Shown piece by piece: positions 8,791 to 16,004 of a DNA stretch of 64,000 bases. Made by a program: the position numbers and the translations under genes. Below the pieces are notes generated by a model, which saw nothing but the letters and a program-made list of their open reading frames with translations, ran no database searches and was not told where the DNA came from. Source of the DNA: an uncultured Planctomycetales bacterium (GTDB lineage: Bacteria > Planctomycetota > Planctomycetia > Pirellulales > Thermoguttaceae); assembly GCA_937889015.1 (NCBI GenBank), contig CALARR010000103.1, positions 1-64,000 on the forward strand, in the 5' to 3' direction. The first letter of the stretch is position 1; each line of letters starts with the position of its first letter.

Positions 8791-9828
8791 TCAGAAAGGA
8801 CCTCCGGGCCCGATGCCACCGTAACCCGTGTACCCGCCGTAGCCACCATAGCCGCCGTAACCGCCGTACCACGGCCAACCACCCCAGCCGCCCCAATTCC
8901 AGGGATACACGGCCTCGATGCCCTTGGCCTTCTTTTCCGGCGGCGTGTCGATGACCGGCATGCCATACGGAGGATCGAGTGTGATCTTCTCGCGCTGACC
9001 GTCACGGAACACCATCGCGCTGCGCTGGGTCCGACGATAGATCTCCGATACGAAGGGAGCCGCCGGCTCCTTGATGCCTAGCATGCCCACCAGGGTGCTC
9101 GGACCGGCAGTGTCGGCCACGGCCTTGTCCTCGTCGCTCCGCAGCACCAGCGACAGGCTTCCGCGTCCTTCCACCACCTTCAATGCCCGAGCCTGCGCCT
9201 GGTTCACGGCCAAGGTCACGCTCTGCGTCTCGCCACTCTGGCTGGGCTCTGTAACCGTCCCCGCCACCGTGCTCTGCCCCATGGCCAGAACGCGGACTTG
9301 AGTCAGCAACGTCACGGTCACATCCGGCACCGAAGTGGTGGTGTCCGGCTTGGCCCGGAACAGCACGTCCACAATCGTGCCCGGTGTGATGAACGTGCTG
9401 TCCACCCCGCCGCGCTCCATGGGAATGGTCACGGCCCGTTCACCCGGTTTGAGCATGTCGGCCAGCTTCGGTCCCATTCCCTTGGGATAGAAAAGCAACG
9501 GCTCAAAGGCCTGGCCGCGCTTCAAAGGCTCTTTCAAGGTTCGGCCCGCGATCTGCGCCACCTGTGACATCCAGATCGGCGGCAGCTTGGCCTTGGCCAC
9601 CTGCTCACCGGTCATGGGCATGATCATCACGTCGTCCTGGCTGAGCACCCGGCCGGCGGGCAGATCGTCCGCCGCCAAGGGCACCTGGTAGGTTTGCACC
9701 TTGGGGGGCGCCTCGGCTTGCACAGGCGCGGGCCGGTCGAAGTACTTCTTCACCCCATAGGCCCCCACCAATCCCAGCAGGATCGCGAAGACGCCTAGAA
9801 TCAGCGTGCCTGGACTCAATCGTCGCAT
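8791..9828 (-). CDS. cpaB: Flp pilus assembly protein CpaB with glycine/aromatic-rich tail
   Basis: This 345-residue protein has an N-terminal membrane span (LILGVFAILLGLVGAYGV) followed by a SAF domain (about 45-115: LAADDLPAGRVLSQDDV) and the RcpC/CpaB domain (about 125-250: GERAVTIPMERGGVDSTFITPGTIVDVL). These are the hallmarks of the periplasmic CpaB/RcpC pilus protein. Beyond about residue 300 is an unusual low-complexity tail built of Gly-Gly-Tyr units with tryptophans. GGAGGGAG precedes the ATG. It is second in the tad gene set, 62 bases after cpaA. Confidence 0.92.
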   Translation of the reverse strand: MRRLSPGTLILGVFAILLGLVGAYGVKKYFDRPAPVQAEAPPKVQTYQVPLAADDLPAGRVLSQDDVMIMPMTGEQVAKAKLPPIWMSQVAQIAGRTLKEPLKRGQAFEPLLFYPKGMGPKLADMLKPGERAVTIPMERGGVDSTFITPGTIVDVLFRAKPDTTTSVPDVTVTLLTQVRVLAMGQSTVAGTVTEPSQSGETQSVTLAVNQAQARALKVVEGRGSLSLVLRSDEDKAVADTAGPSTLVGMLGIKEPAAPFVSEIYRRTQRSAMVFRDGQREKITLDPPYGMPVIDTPPEKKAKGIEAVYPWNWGGWGGWPWYGGYGGYGGYGGYTGYGGIGPGGPF

Positions 9829-9890
9829 GGTTCAACTCCCTCCGGACTGGGCCGGTGATGTCCGCAAGGGCTCCGTCCCGCAACTCATGT

Positions 9891-10421
9891 TCAGGAAAAC
9901 AAAGTACCGTGTTTCCAGACCGCCAGAGCGAGGAAGAACCAGGTGCTCAGGGCCATCGGTACTGCATAGGGCACTTTTCGCCTTCCGCCGAACGCGTTCT
10001 TCTCGCCCGAGGCTTTCGCGCGCCGCGCTTCACGTTTGCGCGCCGCGCGGCCCGGGGCCAGCAATTCGTAGAGCATGACTGCCCACACGATCACCACGGC
10101 TACGAGGGCGGTTGCCAGGAAGACCTTGAGGGTCAAGACCACTCCCAGCCAGGCGCCTAAGGCGCCCATCATCTTCACGTCGCCGCCGCCGCCGCCACCA
10201 ATCAAAAACAACGCCAGCAACAGTCCAAAACCGGTCCCAAATCCCAACAACGAGAACTTCAGACCTTCCCAACCGTTGCCCACGGTGTGTGCCAATACTC
10301 CCAGGAAGAAGACCGGAACGGTCAGCCAATTGGGAAGCCGTCCCCAGCCTACGTCCGTGATCAGGCAGGCGATCGTGAAAACCACGACCATCCCCGCCAC
10401 GATAATCTCAAAACCGCTCAT
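9891..10421 (-). CDS. cpaA: CpaA-type prepilin peptidase
   Basis: This 176-residue polytopic membrane protein is an A24 aspartic protease of the short CpaA class, which lacks the N-methyltransferase domain. The two catalytic aspartates appear as TDVGWGRLPN near residue 23 and GGGGGGDVKMMGALG near residue 80; the latter is the GxGD motif. It should cleave the leader peptides of the pilin-like proteins encoded just upstream and perhaps the TadE/TadG proteins near 38 kb. AGGAA precedes the ATG. It is the first gene of the tad set. Confidence 0.9.
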   Translation of the reverse strand: MSGFEIIVAGMVVVFTIACLITDVGWGRLPNWLTVPVFFLGVLAHTVGNGWEGLKFSLLGFGTGFGLLLALFLIGGGGGGDVKMMGALGAWLGVVLTLKVFLATALVAVVIVWAVMLYELLAPGRAARKREARRAKASGEKNAFGGRRKVPYAVPMALSTWFFLALAVWKHGTLFS

Positions 10422-10563
10422 GGATTCCTGTTCCTATGGGCCCCAGCGCCGCGGCTCGTCCACGCCAACCAAGCCAGGTCGGCAACCCGCGCCGTGCAGA
10501 ACCCCTAGGCCGCACAATTCGGCCTTACCGTATTTTAGCTCCCAAAAGGTGTACACCAGGGCA

Positions 10564-10600
10564 GAAAAATACCCTTGGTTAGCCTGGGCCAACCAAGGGT
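10564..10600 (-). terminator. intrinsic terminator of pilin-like gene 1
   Basis: On the minus strand a perfect 10-bp stem ACCCTTGGTT/AACCAAGGGT (10571-10580 with 10591-10600) and a 10-base loop are followed by A and five T. It lies 76 bases after the stop of the pilin-like gene and separates it from cpaA. Confidence 0.9.
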
Positions 10601-10676
10601 GTGGTGTGAACTCTATAGATCCTATTCTCGGCACGACCGAACCCAGGGACGGGGCTCGGGACCGAATGCAACCCTA

Positions 10677-11027
10677 CTACAAGCCAATCTCTCCCGTCGC
10701 AGTGGCACCCGCGGCAATGAACGGCGGGCAGACGATGATGATCCCACCCGGCGTGCCACCCGGCACCTGCCCCGTCTGGCAGAAGTCGAGGTAATCGGTG
10801 TAACACGTGCCAGACGTGAACGCCATGCACGGCTTGTAGATTCCACCGAAGCAATAGCTCTGGCTCAAGTTGCCAATCGCTTGGCCCACGTCAACCAGTT
10901 CTTGCACGATCTGGTTGCGAACCGAAACCAGCCCCACGATCAATCCGATGACCACAATGGTGGCCACCAACACGAGCTCCGCCGAGATGATGAACCCGGC
11001 CTCGTCATTCCACAGTCTGCGCACCAT
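10677..11027 (-). CDS. Flp-like pilin, copy 1
   Basis: This 116-residue protein starts at an ATG preceded by AGGAGA. It has a short charged leader (MVRRLWNDEAG) followed directly by a hydrophobic helix (FIISAELVLVATIVVIGLIVG), as in class III pilin leaders. If cleavage falls after Gly11, the glutamate is at +6 rather than the usual +5. The C-terminal half carries six cysteines and a proline/glycine segment. The first 80 residues are almost identical to copy 2. Its own promoter and terminator flank it, which fits high expression of a structural subunit. Some databases mislabel such proteins as aminotransferases. Confidence 0.8.
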   Translation of the reverse strand: MVRRLWNDEAGFIISAELVLVATIVVIGLIVGLVSVRNQIVQELVDVGQAIGNLSQSYCFGGIYKPCMAFTSGTCYTDYLDFCQTGQVPGGTPGGIIIVCPPFIAAGATATGEIGL

Positions 11028-11179
11028 GCTCCGTCTCCTGGATGGCAAGTGTGACACAATCGCCAAACGCATCTGTCAGGGTCCAACGCCCTGGTCCCTA
11101 ACCGTTCGAAGCGCCTTTTCGCGTCAAACTGCAAGAGCGGGGAAAGCGTCTGCGAACGCAGAGCCCTGGACCTGGGGAG

Positions 11180-11208
11180 CATTATAGGGACAAAGCGCAA
11201 ATTGGTTA
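11180..11208 (-). promoter_or_regulatory. sigma70-type promoter of pilin-like gene 1
   Basis: On the minus strand TTAACC is separated by 17 bases from a consensus TATAAT (11180-11185). This would give a leader of about 145 bases before the ATG at 11027. The spacing is optimal, and it is the best promoter match I found in the window. Confidence 0.7.
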
Positions 11209-11325
11209 ACATCCCTCTTTCCGGCTCAGCCCCTGCGACGGGGGTGCATCACGCTCGCCATGTCCGCTGCTGAGGGCAATCTGGTGGGGCACCCGTCCGT
11301 TGTCCGGCAAGAACGGCCACCCAAG

Positions 11326-11368
11326 AAAAACGCAACCCCCTCGGACCCTTCCTGGGCACCGAGGGGGT
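11326..11368 (-). terminator. intrinsic terminator of pilin-like gene 2
   Basis: On the minus strand a perfect 10-bp stem ACCCCCTCGG/CCGAGGGGGT (11335-11344 with 11359-11368) is followed by TTGCGTTTTTC. It lies 34 bases downstream of the stop of copy 2 and upstream of the promoter of copy 1. Confidence 0.85.
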
Positions 11369-11401
11369 GACAGATGCTTGGTGCACATCAACCCGATCGA
11401 G

Positions 11402-11743
11402 CTAGAGTCCCACCTCGCCGGACAATGGCTGCAGTTGCGGCGGGCAAATGATCGTGATTCCGCCGGGGGTCCCACCAGGCGTCTGCGAAGCCTGGCAGAA
11501 ATCGGTCACGTCCGTGTAGCAGGTGCCCGCGGTGGAAGCCATGCAGGGCTTGTAAATCCCACCGAAGCAGTAGCTCTGGCTGAGGTTGCCGATGGCTTGC
11601 CCCACGTCCACCAGTTCCTGCACAACCTGGTTCCGGACGGAAACCAGACCCACAATCAGTCCGATGACCACAATCGTGGCCACCAGCACCAACTCGGCCG
11701 AGATGATGAATCCGGCCTCGTCGTTCCACAGCTTGCGCATCAT
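11402..11743 (-). CDS. Flp-like pilin, copy 2
   Basis: This 113-residue paralogue of the gene at 10677-11027 starts with two adjacent ATGs behind GGAGG; the first (11743) aligns with copy 1. The leader and helix (MMRKLWNDEAG then FIISAELVLV) and the block VDVGQAIGNLSQSYCFGGIYKPCM are shared. Differences cluster in the cysteine-rich loop (STAGTCYTDVTDFCQASQ) and at the extreme C-terminus. The DNA between the two genes is unrelated except for the analogous terminator. It probably forms or decorates the same pilus as copy 1. Confidence 0.8.
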   Translation of the reverse strand: MMRKLWNDEAGFIISAELVLVATIVVIGLIVGLVSVRNQVVQELVDVGQAIGNLSQSYCFGGIYKPCMASTAGTCYTDVTDFCQASQTPGGTPGGITIICPPQLQPLSGEVGL

Positions 11744-12223
11744 AAGAGCCTCCAAAGCGAGAGAAGTGACAGAAAACAGAAACTCCACATTCGGTTGACC
11801 CGGCCCCTGGCCAGTGAGCCCAGGTCGGGGAGGCGCGGGCTTGCCCGCTCTCCCCACCAACAACTGCAAGTCGCGACGCTACTCACGGATGTATCTGCAA
11901 AGCCCCAATCGCGGTCGACTGCCGCTGCCAGCCAGGAACCCGGCACAAAACGCTGCGGCGATCCGTTAACACCTCTCCAGCCTTTTGCCCATCCATAGCT
12001 GCGACCCAGGGCGAAAACGAGCGAGACTAAACAGTCTACCCAGAGGCTACATGATTCCTATAGCCCATATAGCCCCTACCCATCATATAATCGATATCTA
12101 CCGCCTGTTCAATACCTTTATCATTCTGTTTTGCCATTTCATACTCTTTCACACCTCAGTATCACCTTCCTTCTCGGCAATCGCTTGCCAAAAACAAGTT
12201 GCAACGCATTTGCTAGAAATGAG

Positions 12224-12484
12224 ATGAGCATCGAAACTGCCCTTCTCGACACTCACGGCCGACCACACATTACAGTAGTAATGCCAACCAGAAGGGATAG
12301 TGCGCAGAACCGAACGGGAATATGGGTGTGCCTGGAAGGACACGTGGTTTGCCTGAGTCGCGTCCACGACCACGCAGACGCCGCGCGTTCTGCCGCAGAG
12401 ACGCTCTGGGGACCAGTGGCGGCCGGTCTCGATCAGGCGTCCCGCGCGATTCAGGCCATACAATCGCTACGATCCCCCAAGTGA
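12224..12484 (+). CDS. possible small protein of unknown function
   Basis: This 86-codon frame begins MSIETALLDTHGRPHITVV and ends AIQAIQSLRSPK. The ribosome site is weak (GAAATGAG just upstream). Two things favour a real gene: amino-acid composition is protein-like in the second half, and a hairpin with six T residues follows 13 bases after the stop. No family is recognised. It may instead be a chance frame at the edge of the AT-rich island. Confidence 0.35.
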   Translation: MSIETALLDTHGRPHITVVMPTRRDSAQNRTGIWVCLEGHVVCLSRVHDHADAARSAAETLWGPVAAGLDQASRAIQAIQSLRSPK

Positions 12485-12496
12485 CGCATGCGGACT

Positions 12497-12525
12497 CGGG
12501 ATCTGCAGAGACCCGCGGGTTTTTT
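12497..12525 (+). terminator. probable intrinsic terminator
   Basis: CGGG-A-TCT-GC-AGA-GA-CCCG (12497-12515) forms a short interrupted stem, and GCGGG then TTTTTT follows. It lies after the small candidate gene ending at 12484 and before the ribosome site of the gene at 12596. Confidence 0.55.
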
Positions 12526-12595
12526 CGTCGACGGCACGCCTCCGACCTGGCAAGAATCAGACAAATCGTCCACCCGCTGTTGGGAGAGCTTTCTT

Positions 12596-13288
12596 ATGAG
12601 TTTTGCAGCCATTCTGACCCTTTGCCTGTGCACGCAAGTCACCTATTCTCCCGAGGACTCGATCAACCAATGGGAGAATCACCTGCTGGAAGCCAAGTGG
12701 GCCCTGGTCGACGAAGTGACCGGCGCGCCACGGTTGCTGCTGGTGATGCGTTGCATGCGTCCCGATCATCGGATCTTCGAACTTTACATGTACGACTGGT
12801 GGGACGGCACCACGGTAAGAACCGTGGACGCCTGGACTGGCAGCTACAAGATGGAGGCGCGCGAGAACCGCAAGACCAAGCTGCCGGAGAAGTTCGTCCG
12901 CCTGGAATTCGAGCAGCACTGGTCGCCCGTCGACGTCGGCAAACAGCAATGGCTGGAGCGCTGGATGACGACGCAGGGCTATCGGCGGTGGATCGCCGAA
13001 GGCGATGCGGCGCACTGGACCGAGGCCCTTTCCATGTTGGATTGGACCGAGGAAATCGACTTCAAACCCTTCTTCGTGCAGTTCAAGATCGATCCCGCGC
13101 CGAACACGGTGGTGGGACCGCGCTCCATCGAGAGCATCAAGTTCCGCATGATGTCGGACGACGTGAAGAAGGTGGGCTGGTGGAAGCTCGATGACGAATT
13201 CGTGCTCTCGCCGGTCAAAAAATGGCGCCGCGCGCCGCGGTGGATCACCGGCGGCCCCGAAACCTACATGAACTTTCCAACCTACTGA
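12596..13288 (+). CDS. secreted protein of unknown function
   Basis: This 230-residue protein uses ATG 12596 behind GGGAGAG; upstream in-frame codons would place non-secretory sequence before the signal peptide (MSFAAILTLCLCTQVTYS). The mature part is rich in tryptophan and aromatic residues (YMYDWWDGTTVRTVDAW, WWKLDDEFVLSP), which suggests a beta-rich extracytoplasmic domain. I recognise no catalytic motif. It stands alone, 147 bases before the acyltransferase gene. Likely a planctomycete-restricted family. Confidence 0.6.
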   Translation: MSFAAILTLCLCTQVTYSPEDSINQWENHLLEAKWALVDEVTGAPRLLLVMRCMRPDHRIFELYMYDWWDGTTVRTVDAWTGSYKMEARENRKTKLPEKFVRLEFEQHWSPVDVGKQQWLERWMTTQGYRRWIAEGDAAHWTEALSMLDWTEEIDFKPFFVQFKIDPAPNTVVGPRSIESIKFRMMSDDVKKVGWWKLDDEFVLSPVKKWRRAPRWITGGPETYMNFPTY

Positions 13289-13435
13289 GAACTCCTGCGA
13301 CACGCGGTCTTCAACCGAACCCTGGCAGGCCCACCCGGCGCCATGCACCGCGTGGGCTTGCGTGCTTTCTTGGCCTAGACTTCCGCAGGGCCCAAGGAGG
13401 GCCATGACACCACCCCCATACCGAGGAGGGGTCGC

Positions 13436-14710
13436 GTGAAGTCGTATCAGCCATGTCTGGATGTCCCACCGCTCGCGTCTGCCGCAGCGGCCCTGTTGCC
13501 CGAAGAGCCCCAATCGCTCTGCTACGCTCGCCCCGACGAACTCGACGCCAACCCGTCGCTAGCCGGCGCGTTGCGCGTCGAGGAGATCAACCGCATCGCC
13601 GATCTTCAGCCGTTTCGCCAGGCCTGGCAGACACTTTGGCGCCAGACGCGCGCGGCCAACTTCTTCCAGTCGCTCGATTGGCTGGAGATCTACTGGGAAC
13701 ACTTTGGACAAGGGCAGCGGTTACGCGTCCTGGTCGTCTTGGCCGACGATCAGCCGATCGGCATCATGCCCCTGACCGTTCTGCCCGAGAAGACCCGTGC
13801 CGGCACGCTCCGCGTGTTGACGTACCCCCTGCACGACTGGGGATCTTTCTACGGTCCGGTGGGGCCGCAGACCACGGCCACGCTTCTGGCGGCACTGGGG
13901 CACGTTCGCGACACGCGCCGTGATTGGGATCTGCTGGATCTGCGCTGGGTGGACTGGCACGGTTGTGACGCGGGCCGCACCGAGCAGGCCCTGCGACAAG
14001 TCGGATTCGGCGCGCACCGCCAGGCCTGGGCACAAACCGCCTTGGTGGACCTGTCCGCAACGTGGGACGAGTACTGGCGCAGCCGGACCAAGAAGTGGCG
14101 GCACAACGTCAGCCGCCTCGAACGCCGCGTGCGCGAAACCCACGGCCTGGAACATGTGCGCTATCGTCCTCAGGGAGCGGACCAGGGCGATGGTGAACCG
14201 CGATGGGATCTCTTCGATCGATGCCTGGACCTCAGCCAACGCAGTTGGCAGGGCTCGTCCACCACCGGAACCACGCTCTGCCACGACGTGGTGCGCGGCT
14301 TCCTTCGCGACGTGCATGCCGCCGCGGCCCGTTGTGGTTGCCTGGATGTCAACTTGTTGCTGCTCGACGGACGGCCCGCCGCCTTCTCCTACAACTACCG
14401 CTGCCGGGACCGGATCTTCGCCTTGCGCATGGGCTACGATCCCGAATTCGAGGCCCTGGGAGCGGGCACGGTCCTGCAACGCATGATCCTCGAAGATAGC
14501 TTCCGCCGCGGCGACCGGCTCTACGACTTCGGCCCCTGCTATCTCGATCCCAAGCGGCCCTGGCTGACGCAACTCGGCACCAGCTATCGCTGGACGCATT
14601 TTGCGTCGGGCTCGTGCCGGGCGCAGCTCCTGCGGCTCAAACGCTGGCTGGCGGAAAGGCTGTATGGAACCGAGCGCGCCGTGTGTGCGCGATTCAACTC
14701 GGGCCAGTAG
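13436..14710 (+). CDS. CelD/FemAB-like GNAT acyltransferase
   Basis: This 424-residue protein starts at GTG 13436 with a strong GAGGAGGGG. The region about 190-370 fits the Acetyltransf_6 (CelD/BcsL, FemAB-like) GNAT domain: a KKWRHNVSRLERRV helix, LDVNLLLLDGRPAAFSYNY and the late GAGTVLQRMILEDSFRRGDRLYD region. A leading domain (about 45-185) has the same fold pattern (FFQSLDWLEIYWEHFG), as in FemAB two-lobed enzymes. Such proteins acylate exopolysaccharide or cell-wall precursors in the cytoplasm. It converges on a GlsB-like gene with a shared terminator hairpin. Confidence 0.75.
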   Translation: MKSYQPCLDVPPLASAAAALLPEEPQSLCYARPDELDANPSLAGALRVEEINRIADLQPFRQAWQTLWRQTRAANFFQSLDWLEIYWEHFGQGQRLRVLVVLADDQPIGIMPLTVLPEKTRAGTLRVLTYPLHDWGSFYGPVGPQTTATLLAALGHVRDTRRDWDLLDLRWVDWHGCDAGRTEQALRQVGFGAHRQAWAQTALVDLSATWDEYWRSRTKKWRHNVSRLERRVRETHGLEHVRYRPQGADQGDGEPRWDLFDRCLDLSQRSWQGSSTTGTTLCHDVVRGFLRDVHAAAARCGCLDVNLLLLDGRPAAFSYNYRCRDRIFALRMGYDPEFEALGAGTVLQRMILEDSFRRGDRLYDFGPCYLDPKRPWLTQLGTSYRWTHFASGSCRAQLLRLKRWLAERLYGTERAVCARFNSGQ

Positions 14711-14714
14711 CCGA

Positions 14715-14745
14715 GGCTGGGGCATTCAGGCCCCGGCCCTTGTTC
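14715..14745. terminator. bidirectional terminator hairpin between convergent genes
   Basis: GGCTGGGGC (14715-14723) pairs with GCCCCGGCC (14730-14738) around a six-base loop, with one G-T pair. It fills the 42-base gap between the convergent stops at 14710 and 14753 and is followed by CTTGTTCC on the plus strand. Confidence 0.55.
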
Positions 14746-14752
14746 CTCGCCT

Positions 14753-15076
14753 TCACGAATCCGTGTCGTCTTCCGGTTCGCGGAAGCTGATCGCCACACG
14801 GTAGATGATCATCAGCACCAGCGCGCCGGCCGCCGCCGAAAGAAGCCCCAGGGGGCTCAGAGGGTTGAGCGTGTTCTCGCCCAACACGTACGAAAGCCCT
14901 AGCGGACCGATCACGCTGCCCACGATCCCCAGGGTCATCACCAGCAGTGCGCTGCCCGGCTCGCGCGCCGGCAGCAAGGTCTTGGCCAACAGACCGGCCA
15001 GTGTGCCAAAACCGATCCAAATCAACACGATGTTGAACCACTGTTGGGCGGTGTGCGAAAGCTCCAAGTCGCCCAT
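14753..15076 (-). CDS. GlsB/YeaQ/YmgE-family membrane protein
   Basis: This 107-residue protein has three membrane segments with glycine-rich turns (FNIVLIWIGFGTLAGLLAKTLLP, LLVMTLGIVGSVIGPLGLSYVLG, LSAAAGALVLMIIYRV). This pattern matches PF04226, the transglycosylase-associated small membrane proteins often linked to envelope stress. The name does not imply enzymatic activity. The start is ATG 15076 behind AAGGAT; longer in-frame starts lack a ribosome site. Confidence 0.75.
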   Translation of the reverse strand: MGDLELSHTAQQWFNIVLIWIGFGTLAGLLAKTLLPAREPGSALLVMTLGIVGSVIGPLGLSYVLGENTLNPLSPLGLLSAAAGALVLMIIYRVAISFREPEDDTDS

Positions 15077-15191
15077 AGTCTGATCCTTGCGCAGCGTTGC
15101 TCCGAAGCCGTGCTGGCCCTGTTCGGGTGCCGCGCAAGGCGCAACCGGACACAGGGCAGCAATCGTGGCGGACCTCCGCTGGCCTACGCTC

Positions 15192-15425
15192 CTAGCGTCG
15201 CGTCGCCTGCTGCTCGGCAGCATGCGCCTTCAAGGCCGCCGCCTCACGCGCCAGCTTGAACTCCGGGCCTGGCGGGAAGTACTGAACGTCATCTTGCATG
15301 TAGTGCGGGCTGGGCAGCGTCTGACCGCCCACGTCCACTTGACAACCGGTCAGGGAGACCAACACCAGCAGTCCCGAGCCCAGCAGGATCGTCCGAAGGG
15401 GTCGACGCGTTTCAGAGCCCCTCAT
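15192..15425 (-). CDS. small planctomycete-type lipoprotein
   Basis: This 77-residue protein has a charged N-terminus, a hydrophobic stretch and a lipobox (LVSLTGC, cysteine at about residue 28), so it is likely acylated and membrane-anchored. The mature part holds VGGQTLPSPHYMQDDVQYFPPGPEFKL cut across an alpha-helical, lysine/alanine-rich end; I recall similar short lipoproteins in other planctomycetes. Function unknown. The start has GGAGG five bases upstream. It lies 115 bases before the GlsB-like gene on the same strand. Confidence 0.65.
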   Translation of the reverse strand: MRGSETRRPLRTILLGSGLLVLVSLTGCQVDVGGQTLPSPHYMQDDVQYFPPGPEFKLAREAAALKAHAAEQQATRR

Positions 15426-15634
15426 CCCGCACCTCCATTTGCGTAAAACCCAGAAGCTAACTAGTTTTCCCAAATTCACTGCGCGTGCTATGCATCCACA
15501 GCACTGCCGCAATAATCGTTACGCCCGTTATCGTCCGTCCTTGCCGTCAAACTTTAACTCGTTCGCCGCGTCGGTCCGCCAGCATCTCCTCTTCGTCCCA
15601 ACTGGGGGAGAGATTACCTCCAGTCGCCATCGCC

Positions 15635-15718
15635 GGGTGCCATGCCACGCCCACGCCCGGCGTGGGCCCGCTCGTCGTGGGCGTGCCGAGGCTCGAAGAC
15701 CGCATGGCCATGGCACCC
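15635..15718. repeat. cruciform-forming palindromic intergenic repeat
   Basis: Outer arms GGGTGCCATG (15635-15644) and CATGGCACCC (15709-15718) are perfect complements, and inner arms CACGCCCACG (15646-15655) and CGTGGGCGTG (15676-15685) also pair. It lies in the otherwise gene-free 15426-16004 interval, in which I see nothing else. Similar GGGTGCCATGCC palindromes occur in planctomycete genomes as I recall. Confidence 0.75.
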
Positions 15719-16004
15719 CATCATGTCCCATTGGGGTGATGCGGTACACCAGCGTCCACATCTCTACTGTCTTGTGCATACCGCTTTCTGATTGGAAATC
15801 GTTACTGGCCGGGCAATAATGGAGAATGGACGTCGCGGTGCCGGAAGCGGCTGTGGCGAAATGTTGTACTCGGTCCTGCACTGCCCAACCACCGAGGGCC
15901 GGATGCCAACCGCTGGGTTGGTCGCGGAAGCTCGGTTCTGCCGGGCTCCCCGTTGCTCGCCCTGGCTCCGCCGGCTTTGCAGGACTCCACAGGAGCACGA
16001 TCGC

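Larger units (their letters stand above)
11744..12595. other. gene-poor AT-rich island
   Basis: Bases about 12040-12250 are strikingly AT-rich compared with the rest of the window and include TATAAT (12086-12091) and a GATATC palindrome. A short open frame runs through 11985-12227 but its composition is that of AT-rich non-coding DNA. One small candidate gene (12224-12484) and a terminator-like hairpin lie at the right side. I see no tRNA or integrase here. Confidence 0.5.

Noticed and set aside
11985..12227. Open frame of about 80 codons in the AT-rich island
   Set aside because: Isoleucine/phenylalanine/histidine-rich translation matches AT-rich non-coding DNA; no ribosome site.
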